Shown here piece after piece: positions 56,205-64,000 of a stretch of 64,000 nucleotides of DNA. The notes under the pieces are model-generated. The model had not been told where the DNA came from. It made no database searches and saw nothing but the letters and a program-made list of their open reading frames with translations. The first letter of the stretch is position 1, and the number at the start of each line of letters is the position of its first letter. A program made the position numbers and the translations under genes. Source of the stretch: Bacillota bacterium (GTDB taxonomy: Bacteria; Bacillota; Clostridia; Lachnospirales; Lachnospiraceae); assembly GCA_023439125.1 (NCBI GenBank), contig JAEXOU010000016.1, forward strand, positions 186,001 to 250,000. Direction: 5' to 3'.

Positions 56205-56840
56205 ATGAAAGACTCATTATTTAATATATTAACGACGTTAGACGAAGAGTATGGAACTACGAAAGAAGGGTTTCTACATTATGAAGAATGGCAACTCTTA
56301 TTAGCAATTATGTTAAGTGCACAGAGTACAGATAAACAAGTATACGAAGTACTGCCAAAGTTGTGGGAGCGATTTACTACGATTGAGGAAATGGCACAAG
56401 CTACTGAAGAAGAGATTGAATCCTATATTAAGACGATTGGATTATATAAAAGTAAAGCGAAAAATATGAAAAAGTGTTGCTCACAAATTGTCTTGAATTA
56501 TCATGGAATACCTCCAAAAAACATAGAGGATTTGGTAACGCTTGCTGGAGTAGGAAGAAAATCAGCAACTTTATATTTGGCAGACGCATATGGAGTTCCT
56601 GGTGTAACGGTTGATACTCACGTGCTTCGAATTGCAAAACGACTTGGCTGGGCAAAAGGAAATAATCCAGTACAGGTAGAAAAGGAGTTAATGCAAGTAT
56701 TACCAAGAGAATATTGGAACCGTATAAACTTTCAATTAATCTATCATGGAAGAGCCATATGTACCGCAAGAAAATGTCATTGTGATAAATGTGTGTTAGA
56801 AAAGTGGTGCCAAAAAGTACAAACTCGAGAAGGAGTATGA
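56205..56840 (+). CDS. nth: Endonuclease III
   Basis: 211-residue DNA glycosylase/AP lyase for oxidised pyrimidines in base-excision repair. The helix-hairpin-helix LVTLAGVGRKSATLYL lies near residues 108-123, with the catalytic Lys in this motif and Asp in VTVDTHVLRIAKRLG. The C-terminal 4Fe-4S loop CTARKCHCDKCVLEKWC has the C-x6-C-x2-C-x5-C spacing exactly. Full length. A weak TATAAT (56168-56173) lies upstream; the ribosome site is GAAAGGG. Single gene. Confidence 0.96.
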   Translation: MKDSLFNILTTLDEEYGTTKEGFLHYEEWQLLLAIMLSAQSTDKQVYEVLPKLWERFTTIEEMAQATEEEIESYIKTIGLYKSKAKNMKKCCSQIVLNYHGIPPKNIEDLVTLAGVGRKSATLYLADAYGVPGVTVDTHVLRIAKRLGWAKGNNPVQVEKELMQVLPREYWNRINFQLIYHGRAICTARKCHCDKCVLEKWCQKVQTREGV

Positions 56841-56895
56841 GAAACTCTTCATTGACTGTAAATATAGTCTGTATGTAGTATGTTGTGTAATGTTC

Positions 56896-56939
56896 TGTCA
56901 TCCCATTTTCAGCAAGTCTATTTACGTACAAAATGACAA
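56896..56939. repeat. Partial relative of the palindromic element
   Basis: CTGTCATCCCATTTTCAGCA and the following AAATGACA resemble the right half and outer end of the element at 54174-54372 (GTCATCCC, AGCAAG, AAAATGGC). No left half is present. Probable decayed copy after nth. Confidence 0.4.
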
Positions 56940-57059
56940 ATTAATGCATAAAACTGTTTAGAATAATATAACTGCAAGAAGTGAATGATAAATGGTGTAT
57001 TATTTTAAGAAGAGTAATACAGAAATTACACAAAAAATAGATAAAGGATGAATTATAAT

Positions 57060-57908
57060 ATGGCAATTAGGTTTGTGACAGATAGTGCGTCAGATATCGA
57101 GCAGAATATGAGAGAGGATGTTACAGTAGTCCCATTACATATATGTTTTGGGGAAGATGAATATCTTGATGGCATGACTATGACACATAAGGAGTTCTAT
57201 AAAAAATTGATAGAGGTGGAAGAACTTCCTTCAACAAGTCAAGTAGCACCATATGAATTTGAAGAAGTATTGAAACAGGCAAGAGAAGCTGGTGAACAGG
57301 TGATCATTGTTACGATCTCTGGAAAACTTTCCGGAACATATCAAAGTGCTTGTATTGCAGCCCAGAATTATAATGATATGGCATATGTGGTTGATAGTGA
57401 AAATGCAACGCTAGCTCAGAGAGCCTTGGTTGAATATGGGCTACGTTTAAAAGATCAGGGATTAGATATACACACAATTGTTAATTTGCTGGAAACTAAG
57501 AAAAAAGAGATACACTTAGTTGCTCTTTTAAATACACTTGAGTACTTAAAAAAGGGCGGGAGAATCTCTAGTGCAGCGGCTGCAATAGGAGGAATATTCT
57601 CAATTAAACCTGTCATTACAATTCAAAATGGTGAAATTGTTGTACTTGGAAAAGCACGTGGCTCGAAAAAGGGTAATAATCTTTTACAAGAGCAAATTAC
57701 CTTGGCTGGAGGAATTGATTTTGATATGCCTTATTCTTTAGGATACACTGGGCTAGATGATACACTTATCCAAAAGTATATTGAGGATTGTGAGGAAATA
57801 TGGAAAAATTCAACAGACAAGCTTGATGTTATAACAGTTGGAGGTGCCATTGGGACTCATGCAGGACCTGGAGCCATCGCAGTAGCATTTTTTAGTGCTG
57901 GTTGTTAG
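57060..57908 (+). CDS. DegV-family fatty-acid-binding protein
   Basis: 282 residues. The family begins with FVTDSASDIEQ (the DS-x-D/S motif contacting the ligand head group) and has TSQVAPYEFEEVLKQA, ISGKLSGTYQSA, VVDSENATLAQ, LEYLKKGGRISSAAA and VGGAIGTHAGPGAIAVAF. In FakB proteins this fold presents fatty acids to the kinase FakA. DegV proteins are several per genome, so this one's ligand is open. ATG 57060 has AAAGGA at a suitable distance; an ATG 12 bp upstream overlaps it. Confidence 0.93.
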   Translation: MAIRFVTDSASDIEQNMREDVTVVPLHICFGEDEYLDGMTMTHKEFYKKLIEVEELPSTSQVAPYEFEEVLKQAREAGEQVIIVTISGKLSGTYQSACIAAQNYNDMAYVVDSENATLAQRALVEYGLRLKDQGLDIHTIVNLLETKKKEIHLVALLNTLEYLKKGGRISSAAAAIGGIFSIKPVITIQNGEIVVLGKARGSKKGNNLLQEQITLAGGIDFDMPYSLGYTGLDDTLIQKYIEDCEEIWKNSTDKLDVITVGGAIGTHAGPGAIAVAFFSAGC

Positions 57909-57914
57909 GAGTAT

Positions 57915-57958
57915 GGGATGACAAACATTATTTGCTCCTAAATTATGTTTGTCATCCC
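57915..57958 (+). repeat. Short copy of the palindromic element (hairpin)
   Basis: GGGATGACAAACAT-ATTT pairs with AAAT-ATGTTTGTCATCCC around GCTCCT. It has the same arms as the inner stem of the element at 54174-54372 but lacks that element's middle (about 85 bp). It lies 6 bp after the degV stop and may act as its terminator. Confidence 0.75.
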
Positions 57959-57994
57959 ATTATCAGCAATTTATTTACTAGAAGAGCATAGTCC

Positions 57995-58888
57995 TTATTT
58001 TTTTACTACAGGATACCATAGTTCAATATACCCCATATCATTGGTTCCACCGTAAATCTCAAAGTTAGGCCCATCCACTCGATTGTAATCAGCAGTAGGA
58101 AGCCATTCTGTATAAAATCTCTTCTGCAATGTATTCAAAATCTTGCCAAAGTCTTCATCCCAGCGAAATGGTTCGGAAGGAAATATGGCATATGTTTGTG
58201 AAGGGATATGTGCAATCTGATATCCATCCACATTACTATCACTCGAACGAAAGGCACAAAGCATATAAGGAAATGTACCATCTCCTGTATTTCTATAATG
58301 CTCCACCCCATGAATCTTACATAAATCCTTTGCTATGAAGTTCGGCAATTTACCCGAGTTAGAAAAGAGTCTTTCATATTCTCCATTGTTATGACACTTC
58401 TGCCATAATTGGGCAGGACTTAAATAACCTTCTTCTCCTGTCAATGAACATACTGTTTCGATACCAAAAACATCAAAAGCTTCTTTGGTTTCAATTCTGT
58501 AATCCATTTCTTTCTCTCCTTTAATTGATATTTGAAAAGAGATCTTAGGATAGGCCTTTAAATGTGCACCTTCCTGTTTTGCTTCAGCAGGAGTTATCCC
58601 ATGAAGAGTTTTAAATGCTCTTGAAAATGATGTTGTAGAATCATACCCATATTTTATTGCTACATCAATCACCTTTTGATTTGAATTCTGTAATTCGAGT
58701 GCTGCATTCGTCAATCTACGACGTCGAATGTATTCTGCCAGTGGTACATCTGTTATAAAAGAAAACATTCTCTGAAAATTATAGGAAGAACAACCAGCTT
58801 TCATTGCAACGATGTTAAAATCAATATCTTCTGTAAGGTTAGTTTCAATATAATCAATCGCAGCATTCATTTTTGTTAGCCAATCCAT
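57995..58888 (-). CDS. AraC-family regulator with C-terminal GyrI-like domain
   Basis: 297 residues, Rob/SoxS-like architecture. Residues about 1-105 are the HTH pair: DFNIVAMKAGCSSYNFQRMFSFITDVPLAEYIRRRRL and DVAIKYGYDSTTSFSRAFKTLHGITPAEAK. Residues about 125-297 are the effector-binding (GyrI-like) domain with YRIETKEAFDVFGIE at its start, IPSQTYAIFPSE in the middle and FEIYGG near the end. Start ATG 58888 (AAAGGAGAGATTTGC), not the in-frame ATG 18 bp upstream. Divergent from a second regulator of the same type at 59264, with 375 bp between. Confidence 0.92.
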   Translation of the reverse strand: MDWLTKMNAAIDYIETNLTEDIDFNIVAMKAGCSSYNFQRMFSFITDVPLAEYIRRRRLTNAALELQNSNQKVIDVAIKYGYDSTTSFSRAFKTLHGITPAEAKQEGAHLKAYPKISFQISIKGEKEMDYRIETKEAFDVFGIETVCSLTGEEGYLSPAQLWQKCHNNGEYERLFSNSGKLPNFIAKDLCKIHGVEHYRNTGDGTFPYMLCAFRSSDSNVDGYQIAHIPSQTYAIFPSEPFRWDEDFGKILNTLQKRFYTEWLPTADYNRVDGPNFEIYGGTNDMGYIELWYPVVKK

Positions 58889-58906
58889 GCAAATCTCTCC
58901 TTTCAT

Positions 58907-59263
58907 AATACAAGATTACCAGATATGAAATTGTATAGCTCAACTTATCATGCACAATATTATCGCATATTTAATTATGAGAGAACCTTCGATTAATAAA
59001 AGCAATATCACAATATTTATTTATTATTATGTAAACATGAATCAAAGTCTAGTTTAAATGACATTGGTTTAGAAATCAATCAGTAATAAAATAAAACCAA
59101 AGCAAAATCATTATAAATTTGAACAACTTGATAAGAAAAGTCGAGAAAAGATATTGAACGCATGCTATGATAAGTGAGGAATTAGACAATAAAGGAATCG
59201 AAAGTTGAAGTTACTGCTAAAACAAGGTAAAATCAAATTAGTTGAACTTGTGGAGGTAATCTC
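58907..59263. other. Divergent intergenic region between two AraC regulators
   Basis: About 360 AT-rich bases. No ORF with a ribosome site, no stable long hairpin and no clear -35/-10 pair with consensus spacing was seen. It must hold the promoters of both regulators. Confidence 0.4.
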
Positions 59264-60106
59264 ATGGGAGCAAATCAAAAGTTACAAAAAGTATTTGATT
59301 ATATGGAACAGCATCTAGATGAAACATTGAGTTTGCAAACACTTTCTAATATGGCAGGATATTCAGTCCCTCAATTCTACCGATTATTCAAACAATTAAC
59401 TGGAGATAAGGTGAATGAGTATCTACTTAGAAGAAGAATATCAGAAGCAGCAATTGCAGTGAAAAATGATAAAAAATCAATTGCGGAAATTGCTTTCCAA
59501 TTCGGATTTCAATCACATGATGTATTCACACGAGCGTTTAAAAGAGTATATGGAATGACTCCAATCCAATATCGACAAAATGATGTAGTAGTACAACCAT
59601 TGAAGAGATTGGTGATTCCAGAGCAAGATATTGAGGGAGATGCATCACAAATGACATACTCCATTGTAGAAATGAGTCAGTTTGATGTAATTGGTTTGGA
59701 ATGTCATGCTTGTACATGGGATAGTGATGGAGCAATTGGAGAGCTATGGTGTGAGTTTTTACAAAGAGTTTCTGAAATTCAAGGTATTGCCATGCCATCC
59801 ACAATGTATGGTATATGTGAAGTGAATACTTGTCAGGAAAATCATTTTGTGTATATGGCTTCGATAGGAGTGGAGCAAATTGATTTTGTTCCAATAGGAA
59901 TGACCGTACGTACAATACCTGCACAGAAGTATTTTCAAGCCCAAGTTCCACAGAAAGTAACAACTCCAGATGCCTATACAAGTACGATTAGCTATGCTAA
60001 AAGTCTTGGATATGTCATTAAAACTCAAGATGAACTTGAAGTGTATGAGGATAAATTTCAAGATCCAGATATACATAGATTTCGTTTGTTGATTCCAATT
60101 CAATAA
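59264..60106 (+). CDS. AraC-family regulator with C-terminal GyrI-like domain
   Basis: 280 residues with the same two-domain build as the gene at 57995. The HTH pair is LQTLSNMAGYSVPQFYRLFKQLTGDKVNEYLLRRRI and EIAFQFGFQSHDVFTRAFKRVYGMTPIQYRQ (about 20-105). The effector-binding part starts YSIVEMSQFDVIGLE and contains MTVRTIPAQKYFQAQ. It is followed 14 bp later by a transglutaminase-like gene, so the two form one unit. It may sense the small molecule handled by that unit. Ribosome site GTGGAGGTAATCTC. Confidence 0.92.
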   Translation: MGANQKLQKVFDYMEQHLDETLSLQTLSNMAGYSVPQFYRLFKQLTGDKVNEYLLRRRISEAAIAVKNDKKSIAEIAFQFGFQSHDVFTRAFKRVYGMTPIQYRQNDVVVQPLKRLVIPEQDIEGDASQMTYSIVEMSQFDVIGLECHACTWDSDGAIGELWCEFLQRVSEIQGIAMPSTMYGICEVNTCQENHFVYMASIGVEQIDFVPIGMTVRTIPAQKYFQAQVPQKVTTPDAYTSTISYAKSLGYVIKTQDELEVYEDKFQDPDIHRFRLLIPIQ

Positions 60107-60120
60107 GGAGGATGAGCAAG

Positions 60121-61077
60121 ATGAGAGAAGAAGTATTGAACTATTATCGACAGGCAGAATCTATTACAAATCTAGAAAAGTATAAGAAGTTTACTGATTG
60201 GATTGTGGCAGATCCAAGTGTGATAGGTCAGATTGTACAGGGACTTATTGTGCATGACTCTTGGTTGGAGCAATATAATATATCATATGTAAAAGAACAT
60301 CAGTACCCACAACAGATGGCATATATGAAAGATATACTAGATAAAGCATTAGAGATTGATAAAAGTAATCTCGCGATACCACGACAACCCCAAAATAGAG
60401 TCATTGCATGCTGTAGAGAGTTTGCTACTTTAATGTGTGCTTTTTTAAGAGCAAAAGGAATCCCAGCTAGGAGCCGATGCGGTTTTGCAACTTATTTTGG
60501 ATGGAGTGGAGGATATGAAGATCACTGGATTTGTGAATTTTGGAATGGTATTCGATGGGTTTTGTGGGATCCTCAAATCGATCCGTTACAACAATGTTTT
60601 ATTACTCAATGGGGGTTAGAGGGAGTAGATAGCAACAGAAAATTAAAACAAATATCTGAATTTAATCCACATGATTTAACGGCAGAGGATTTTATTTGTG
60701 CTGGACAAGCTTGGATCCTTTGCCGTCAGGCGAAAAAAAATCCAATGAAATTTGGGATTGGGTGTAAGATACAACCAGAATGGGGAATTGATTCTTTACA
60801 TGGGCTATGGTTTATAAGGGGACAATTGCTTCGTGATTTTGCTTCTCTAAATAAAGTTGAGACAGTACCATATTTAATTCGAATTTGTAAAGGGTTGGAC
60901 TGGAAACCTTGGTATCTAGTCTCAGCAAAGGATGAAGAACTAACAAATGAGGAGTTAGCTCTATTGGATTATGTTGCAGAATTAACTTGTAATCCTGATG
61001 AAAATATGGAGGAGATACAAAATCTGTATCATAAAGAATCCTTATTACAGGTACCTTCAGAAATTGTACAAAGATAA
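60121..61077 (+). CDS. Transglutaminase-like Cys protease-fold protein
   Basis: 318 residues, no signal peptide. The transglutaminase core is VIACCREFATLMCAFLRAKGIPARSRCGFATYF (Cys), DHWICEFWNGIRWVLWDPQID (His, Asp), giving the Cys-His-Asp order. A helical C-terminal half (about 200-318) has no recognised family. Since it is cytosolic and paired with an AraC regulator, it may be a peptidase or amidase on a small substrate. ATG 60121 is chosen because AAGGAGG lies 9 bp upstream; ATG 60112 would abut the ribosome site. Confidence 0.85.
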   Translation: MREEVLNYYRQAESITNLEKYKKFTDWIVADPSVIGQIVQGLIVHDSWLEQYNISYVKEHQYPQQMAYMKDILDKALEIDKSNLAIPRQPQNRVIACCREFATLMCAFLRAKGIPARSRCGFATYFGWSGGYEDHWICEFWNGIRWVLWDPQIDPLQQCFITQWGLEGVDSNRKLKQISEFNPHDLTAEDFICAGQAWILCRQAKKNPMKFGIGCKIQPEWGIDSLHGLWFIRGQLLRDFASLNKVETVPYLIRICKGLDWKPWYLVSAKDEELTNEELALLDYVAELTCNPDENMEEIQNLYHKESLLQVPSEIVQR

Positions 61078-61111
61078 CCTTTTTAGTGATAACTTTCATC
61101 ATAATATTACG

Positions 61112-61146
61112 ACCAAGAGAAACACTTTCGGTATGTTTCTCTTGGT
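61112..61146 (+). terminator. Hairpin after the transglutaminase-like gene
   Basis: ACCAAGAGAAAC (61112-61123) is the exact complement of GTTTCTCTTGGT (61135-61146). The following bases are AATCGTTTATTTT, so the T-tract is interrupted; probable terminator. Confidence 0.65.
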
Positions 61147-61212
61147 AATCGTTTATTTTCACAAGAAAATAGAAAATATCATCGTTTAGGACATAAATTT
61201 ATAGAATACTAC

Positions 61213-61241
61213 TTGACAACTTTTCAAAAAAAGGGTAGTTT
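61213..61241 (+). promoter_or_regulatory. leuS promoter
   Basis: TTGACA (61213-61218), 17-bp spacer, TAGTTT (61236-61241). The T-box leader starts shortly downstream. Confidence 0.75.
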
Positions 61242-61249
61242 AGTAACAG

Positions 61250-61496
61250 ATAAGAAAAAAAGTGATGATTAGAAGTAGTAAAAGCTATTTTCAGTTACAG
61301 AGAGTTATCATGTGGTGGAAGATAACCTGGAAAACTTTGAACTCGTCTATGAACTCCAAGGTTGAAATTTATAGTAGGCTTTGGCGGGAATTCCCGTTAT
61401 AGAATTTAAGTGCAGGAGCTGGCTCCTGAATTAGAGTGGTACCGCGGTAGGTTAATGTCCTTTCGTCTCTGTTATCGAGATGAAGGCTTTTTTTTT
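61250..61496 (+). promoter_or_regulatory. T-box riboswitch (Leu) upstream of leuS
   Basis: The T-box sequence GTGGTACCGCGG is at 61436-61447. Stem I begins near CAGAGAGTTATCA (61298 region). GAACTC at 61339-61344 gives the likely specifier CTC (61342-61344), a Leu codon agreeing with leuS. The terminator is CCTTTCGTCTC with GAGATGAAGG (61459-61486) and a T-tract to 61496. Uncharged tRNA-Leu would stabilise the antiterminator. Confidence 0.92.
61459..61496 (+). terminator. T-box terminator of leuS
   Basis: CCTTTCGTCTC (61459-61469) pairs with GAGATGAAGG (61477-61486) and is followed by nine T (61488-61496). Its left arm overlaps the downstream side of the antiterminator. Confidence 0.9.
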
Positions 61497-61574
61497 ATAT
61501 ATTATTATCAAAAAGCGTACATTCCACTACGGCTTAAAAGCCCCAAAAATATGAAGGAAGAATGGAGAAAAGTT

Positions 61575-63995
61575 ATGAAACTATACAATCCAGCAAGTAT
61601 TGAAAAAAAGTGGCAAAAATACTGGGAAGAACACAAAACATTTAAAACCGATGTATGGGACTTTTCAAAACCTAAATATTACGTACTTGACATGTTTCCA
61701 TACCCATCAGGGGTAGGTCTTCATGCAGGACACCCAGAAGGTTATACAGCGACTGATATTGTTTCTCGTATGAAACGTATGCAAGGGTATAACGTATTGC
61801 ATCCAATGGGATACGATTCTTTTGGTTTACCAGCAGAGCAATATGCGGTTAGTACAGGAAATCATCCAAACGGATTTACACAAGAAAATATCCAATCCTT
61901 TTCTAAACAGTTAAAAGAACTTGGTTTTGACTATGACTGGTCGAAAATGATTGCAACAAGCGATCCAGAGTTCTACAAATGGACTCAGTGGATTTTTAAG
62001 CAATTATATCTTGATGGATATGCAAAATATGTAGATATGCCTGTAAACTGGTGTGAAGAGCTTGGTACCGTATTATCCAATGATGAAGTCATTGATGGTA
62101 AATCAGAGCGTGGTGGTTATCCAGTTATACGTAAAAACATGAAACAATGGGTAATCAACCAACCAGCATTTGCAGAAAAACTCTTAGAGGGCTTAGATGA
62201 AATTGAATGGCCAGAGTCTACAAAGGACATTCAAAGACACTGGATTGGAAAATCAGAAGGTGTTGAAGTAGATTTTAATATTGTAGGTGGTGGTAAATTT
62301 TCAATTTACACTACTTGTATTGAAACAATTTATGGTATAACATTCATGGTACTTGCACCAGAAAGTGATCTTGTTAAGGAATTAATGCCAAGAGTAGAAA
62401 ATCCAGAAGAAGTACAGGCTTATATCAATGAAACATTGACAAAGAATGATATGGACCGTACTCAGTTGAATAAAACAAAATCTGGTTGTATGTTAAAGGG
62501 CCTTTATGCAATTAATCCAGTAAATGGTAGAGAAGTACCTCTATTTATCGGTGATTTCGTTTTAGCAAGTTATGGTACTGGTGCTGTTATGGCCGTTCCA
62601 TCTCATGACCAAAGAGATTTTGAGTATGCGATAGTTCATAACATTCCAATGATTCAAGTAATTGATGGAGCCGATGTGAGTGAACAGGCATTTGAAAAGC
62701 AAGATTACTTAGGCAAGGGCTGCAAGCTTATGAATTCTGAAGAATTCACAGGCCTTACAGTAGAAGAAGCGAAAGAAGCCATCACAGACAAGTTAGTGAA
62801 GCTTGGCGTTGCACGTAAAACGGTGAACTATCGTTTCCGTGAATGGATTTTCGCACGTCAAAGATATTGGGGAGAACCAGTCCCTGTAGTATACACAGAA
62901 GATGGTGAGATTCATATTTTAGATGACAGTGAATTACCACTCGTATTACCAGTTCTTGAAGATTATAAAGGTAAGAATGGACAGGCACCATTAGAGAATG
63001 CAACTGAGTGGAAGCAATATGACAAGAATGGTATGACAGGGAAACGTGAGACTTCAACAATGCCTGGTAGTGCAGGTTCTAGCTGGTATTATATGCGTTA
63101 TATCGACCCAGACAACCAGGATGAGTTTGCGAACCAAGAATTATTAAAACATTGGTTACCAGTTGATTTATATATTGGTGGACCAGAGCATGCAGTTGGT
63201 CACTTAATTTATTCGAGAATATGGAATCGTTACCTTTACGATAAGGGATTATCTCCAGTAAAAGAACCATTTAAGAAATTAGTTCATCAAGGAATGATTC
63301 TTGGTTCGAATGGAATTAAGATGGGTAAACGTTATCCTGAATTTGTAGTTAATCCAAGTGATGTTGTAAGAGATTATGGTGCAGATACCTTAAGACTATA
63401 TGAGATGTTCATGGGACCATTAGAAGTATCCAAACCTTGGAGTGACCAAGGAGTAGAAGGTGCAAGAAAATTCATTAACCGTGTATGGACCTTCTTTATG
63501 AATCCTGAAAATATTACAGAAGAAAATGATGATACGTTAACAAAAGTATATCATCAGACTGTAAAAAAGGTGACAAGTGATTTTGAACAATTAGCATTCA
63601 ATACTGCAATCAGTCAAATGATGATTTTCATGAATGCTGCTTATAAAGCAGGCAAGTGCCCTAAGGTTTATGCCGAAGGATTCATTAAGATGCTTTCTTG
63701 TATTTGTCCTCACGTAGGGGAAGAGATGTGGAGTCTGCTTGGACATGATAACAGCATTGCTTATGAAAGCTGGCCAGTTTATGATGAGGCAGCGATCAAA
63801 GAAGATACAGTAACAATCGGTGTTCAGATTAATGGTAAAGTGAAGGGAACTGTTGAAATCGATGTAAATGAGGACAATGCCTCAGCTATTGCGAAGGCAA
63901 AAGAAGTTCCATCCGTTATGAAGGCACTTGAAGGGTTAAACATTATAAAAGAAATCTACGTGAAAGGAAAAATCGTAAACATCGTAGCAAAATAG
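61575..63995 (+). CDS. leuS: Leucyl-tRNA synthetase
   Basis: 806 residues, class I synthetase charging tRNA-Leu. It opens YNPASIEKKWQKYWEEH. The HIGH-type motif is in LDMFPYPSGVGLHAGHPEGYT (about residues 37-57), and the CP1 editing domain (about 220-420) includes GTGAVMAVPSHDQRDFEYA with the editing Asp. The Leu-specific YIGGPEHAVGHLIYSRIW and the KMSKS-type GIKMGKRYPEF (lacking the usual S-K-S form) follow. The C-terminal domain ends GTVEIDVNEDNASAI. Start ATG 61575 (GGAGAAAAGTT); the frame upstream overlaps the T-box and is not translated. Complete, ending 5 bp before the window edge. Confidence 0.97.
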   Translation: MKLYNPASIEKKWQKYWEEHKTFKTDVWDFSKPKYYVLDMFPYPSGVGLHAGHPEGYTATDIVSRMKRMQGYNVLHPMGYDSFGLPAEQYAVSTGNHPNGFTQENIQSFSKQLKELGFDYDWSKMIATSDPEFYKWTQWIFKQLYLDGYAKYVDMPVNWCEELGTVLSNDEVIDGKSERGGYPVIRKNMKQWVINQPAFAEKLLEGLDEIEWPESTKDIQRHWIGKSEGVEVDFNIVGGGKFSIYTTCIETIYGITFMVLAPESDLVKELMPRVENPEEVQAYINETLTKNDMDRTQLNKTKSGCMLKGLYAINPVNGREVPLFIGDFVLASYGTGAVMAVPSHDQRDFEYAIVHNIPMIQVIDGADVSEQAFEKQDYLGKGCKLMNSEEFTGLTVEEAKEAITDKLVKLGVARKTVNYRFREWIFARQRYWGEPVPVVYTEDGEIHILDDSELPLVLPVLEDYKGKNGQAPLENATEWKQYDKNGMTGKRETSTMPGSAGSSWYYMRYIDPDNQDEFANQELLKHWLPVDLYIGGPEHAVGHLIYSRIWNRYLYDKGLSPVKEPFKKLVHQGMILGSNGIKMGKRYPEFVVNPSDVVRDYGADTLRLYEMFMGPLEVSKPWSDQGVEGARKFINRVWTFFMNPENITEENDDTLTKVYHQTVKKVTSDFEQLAFNTAISQMMIFMNAAYKAGKCPKVYAEGFIKMLSCICPHVGEEMWSLLGHDNSIAYESWPVYDEAAIKEDTVTIGVQINGKVKGTVEIDVNEDNASAIAKAKEVPSVMKALEGLNIIKEIYVKGKIVNIVAK

Positions 63996-64000
63996 ATGTT

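Noticed and set aside
61410..61574. In-frame extension upstream of leuS
   Set aside because: It runs through the T-box sequence and terminator; the conserved LeuRS N-terminus and the ribosome site point to ATG 61575.
1..64000. CRISPR arrays, tRNA or rRNA genes, complete insertion sequences, prophage
   Set aside because: I looked for regularly spaced repeats, tRNA-like cloverleafs with CCA-end context and transposase motifs and saw none; the repeats present are the hairpin elements described. A dedicated tRNA scan could not be run.

Overview
The window is low-GC Firmicute DNA with a Clostridia/Lachnospiraceae character. The signs are AT-rich codon use, AGGAGG-type ribosome sites, a Leu T-box in front of leuS, lipobox-type binding proteins, and plant-wall hydrolases (GH10 xylanase with feruloyl esterase, GH27, GH115). 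It resembles Lachnoclostridium (Clostridium) phytofermentans, but that assignment rests on gene content and protein style and no search was run. Nearly all genes lie on the + strand; the exceptions are an oxidoreductase, a LysR regulator and two AraC regulators.

Layout. 0-5.8 kb: decayed coiled-coil ORF, nitroreductase, GNAT, a type I toxin-like locus, a terpenoid-cyclase-fold protein, an amino-acid ABC operon and a GGDEF remnant. 5.9-14.3 kb: propeller/solute-binding lipoprotein, a structured leader region, two genes ending in a Cys-rich DUF3795-type domain (one frameshifted), P-loop kinase-like protein, flavodoxin, cation/proton antiporter and a GyrI-like protein. 14.4-26 kb: esterase-GH27 fusion, rhodanese protein, Lgt homologue, HD hydrolase, Gfo/Idh/MocA oxidoreductase, SDR, LysR and an ABC-2 exporter. 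26.2-35.5 kb: 2Fe-2S protein, a 1992-residue xylanase/esterase and a second amino-acid ABC operon. 35.6-46 kb: RNA cyclic phosphodiesterase, AmmeMemoRadiSam pair, four small immunity-like genes, argS behind an Arg-rich leader ORF, and a lipoprotein with three FMN-attachment repeats. 46-64 kb: PilZ protein, decayed blaI/blaR1, AraC regulator with GH115 alpha-glucuronidase, a glutamine-amidotransferase-like pair behind a Fur-box-like site, TetR with hydrolase, endonuclease III, DegV, two Rob-like AraC regulators, a transglutaminase-like protein and leuS.

How they fit. The secreted xylanase/esterase would release decorated xylo-oligomers outside the cell. The signal-less GH115 and GH27 proteins would trim glucuronosyl and galactosyl side groups inside. 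Both amino-acid ABC operons have the order binding protein-permease-ATPase, and both binding proteins appear circularly permuted, each opened at a different hinge.

Most unusual signals: the two permuted binding proteins; an 18-codon ORF with four Arg codons and a terminator ahead of argS; a modular repeat (four copies) that always starts at the T-tract of an intrinsic terminator and whose first stem shows compensatory changes; a ~200-bp almost fully palindromic element; and a toxin mRNA with perfect 5'/3' pairing. Several genes are decayed or frameshifted. Coordinates of motifs were counted by eye and no structure prediction or database search was possible.
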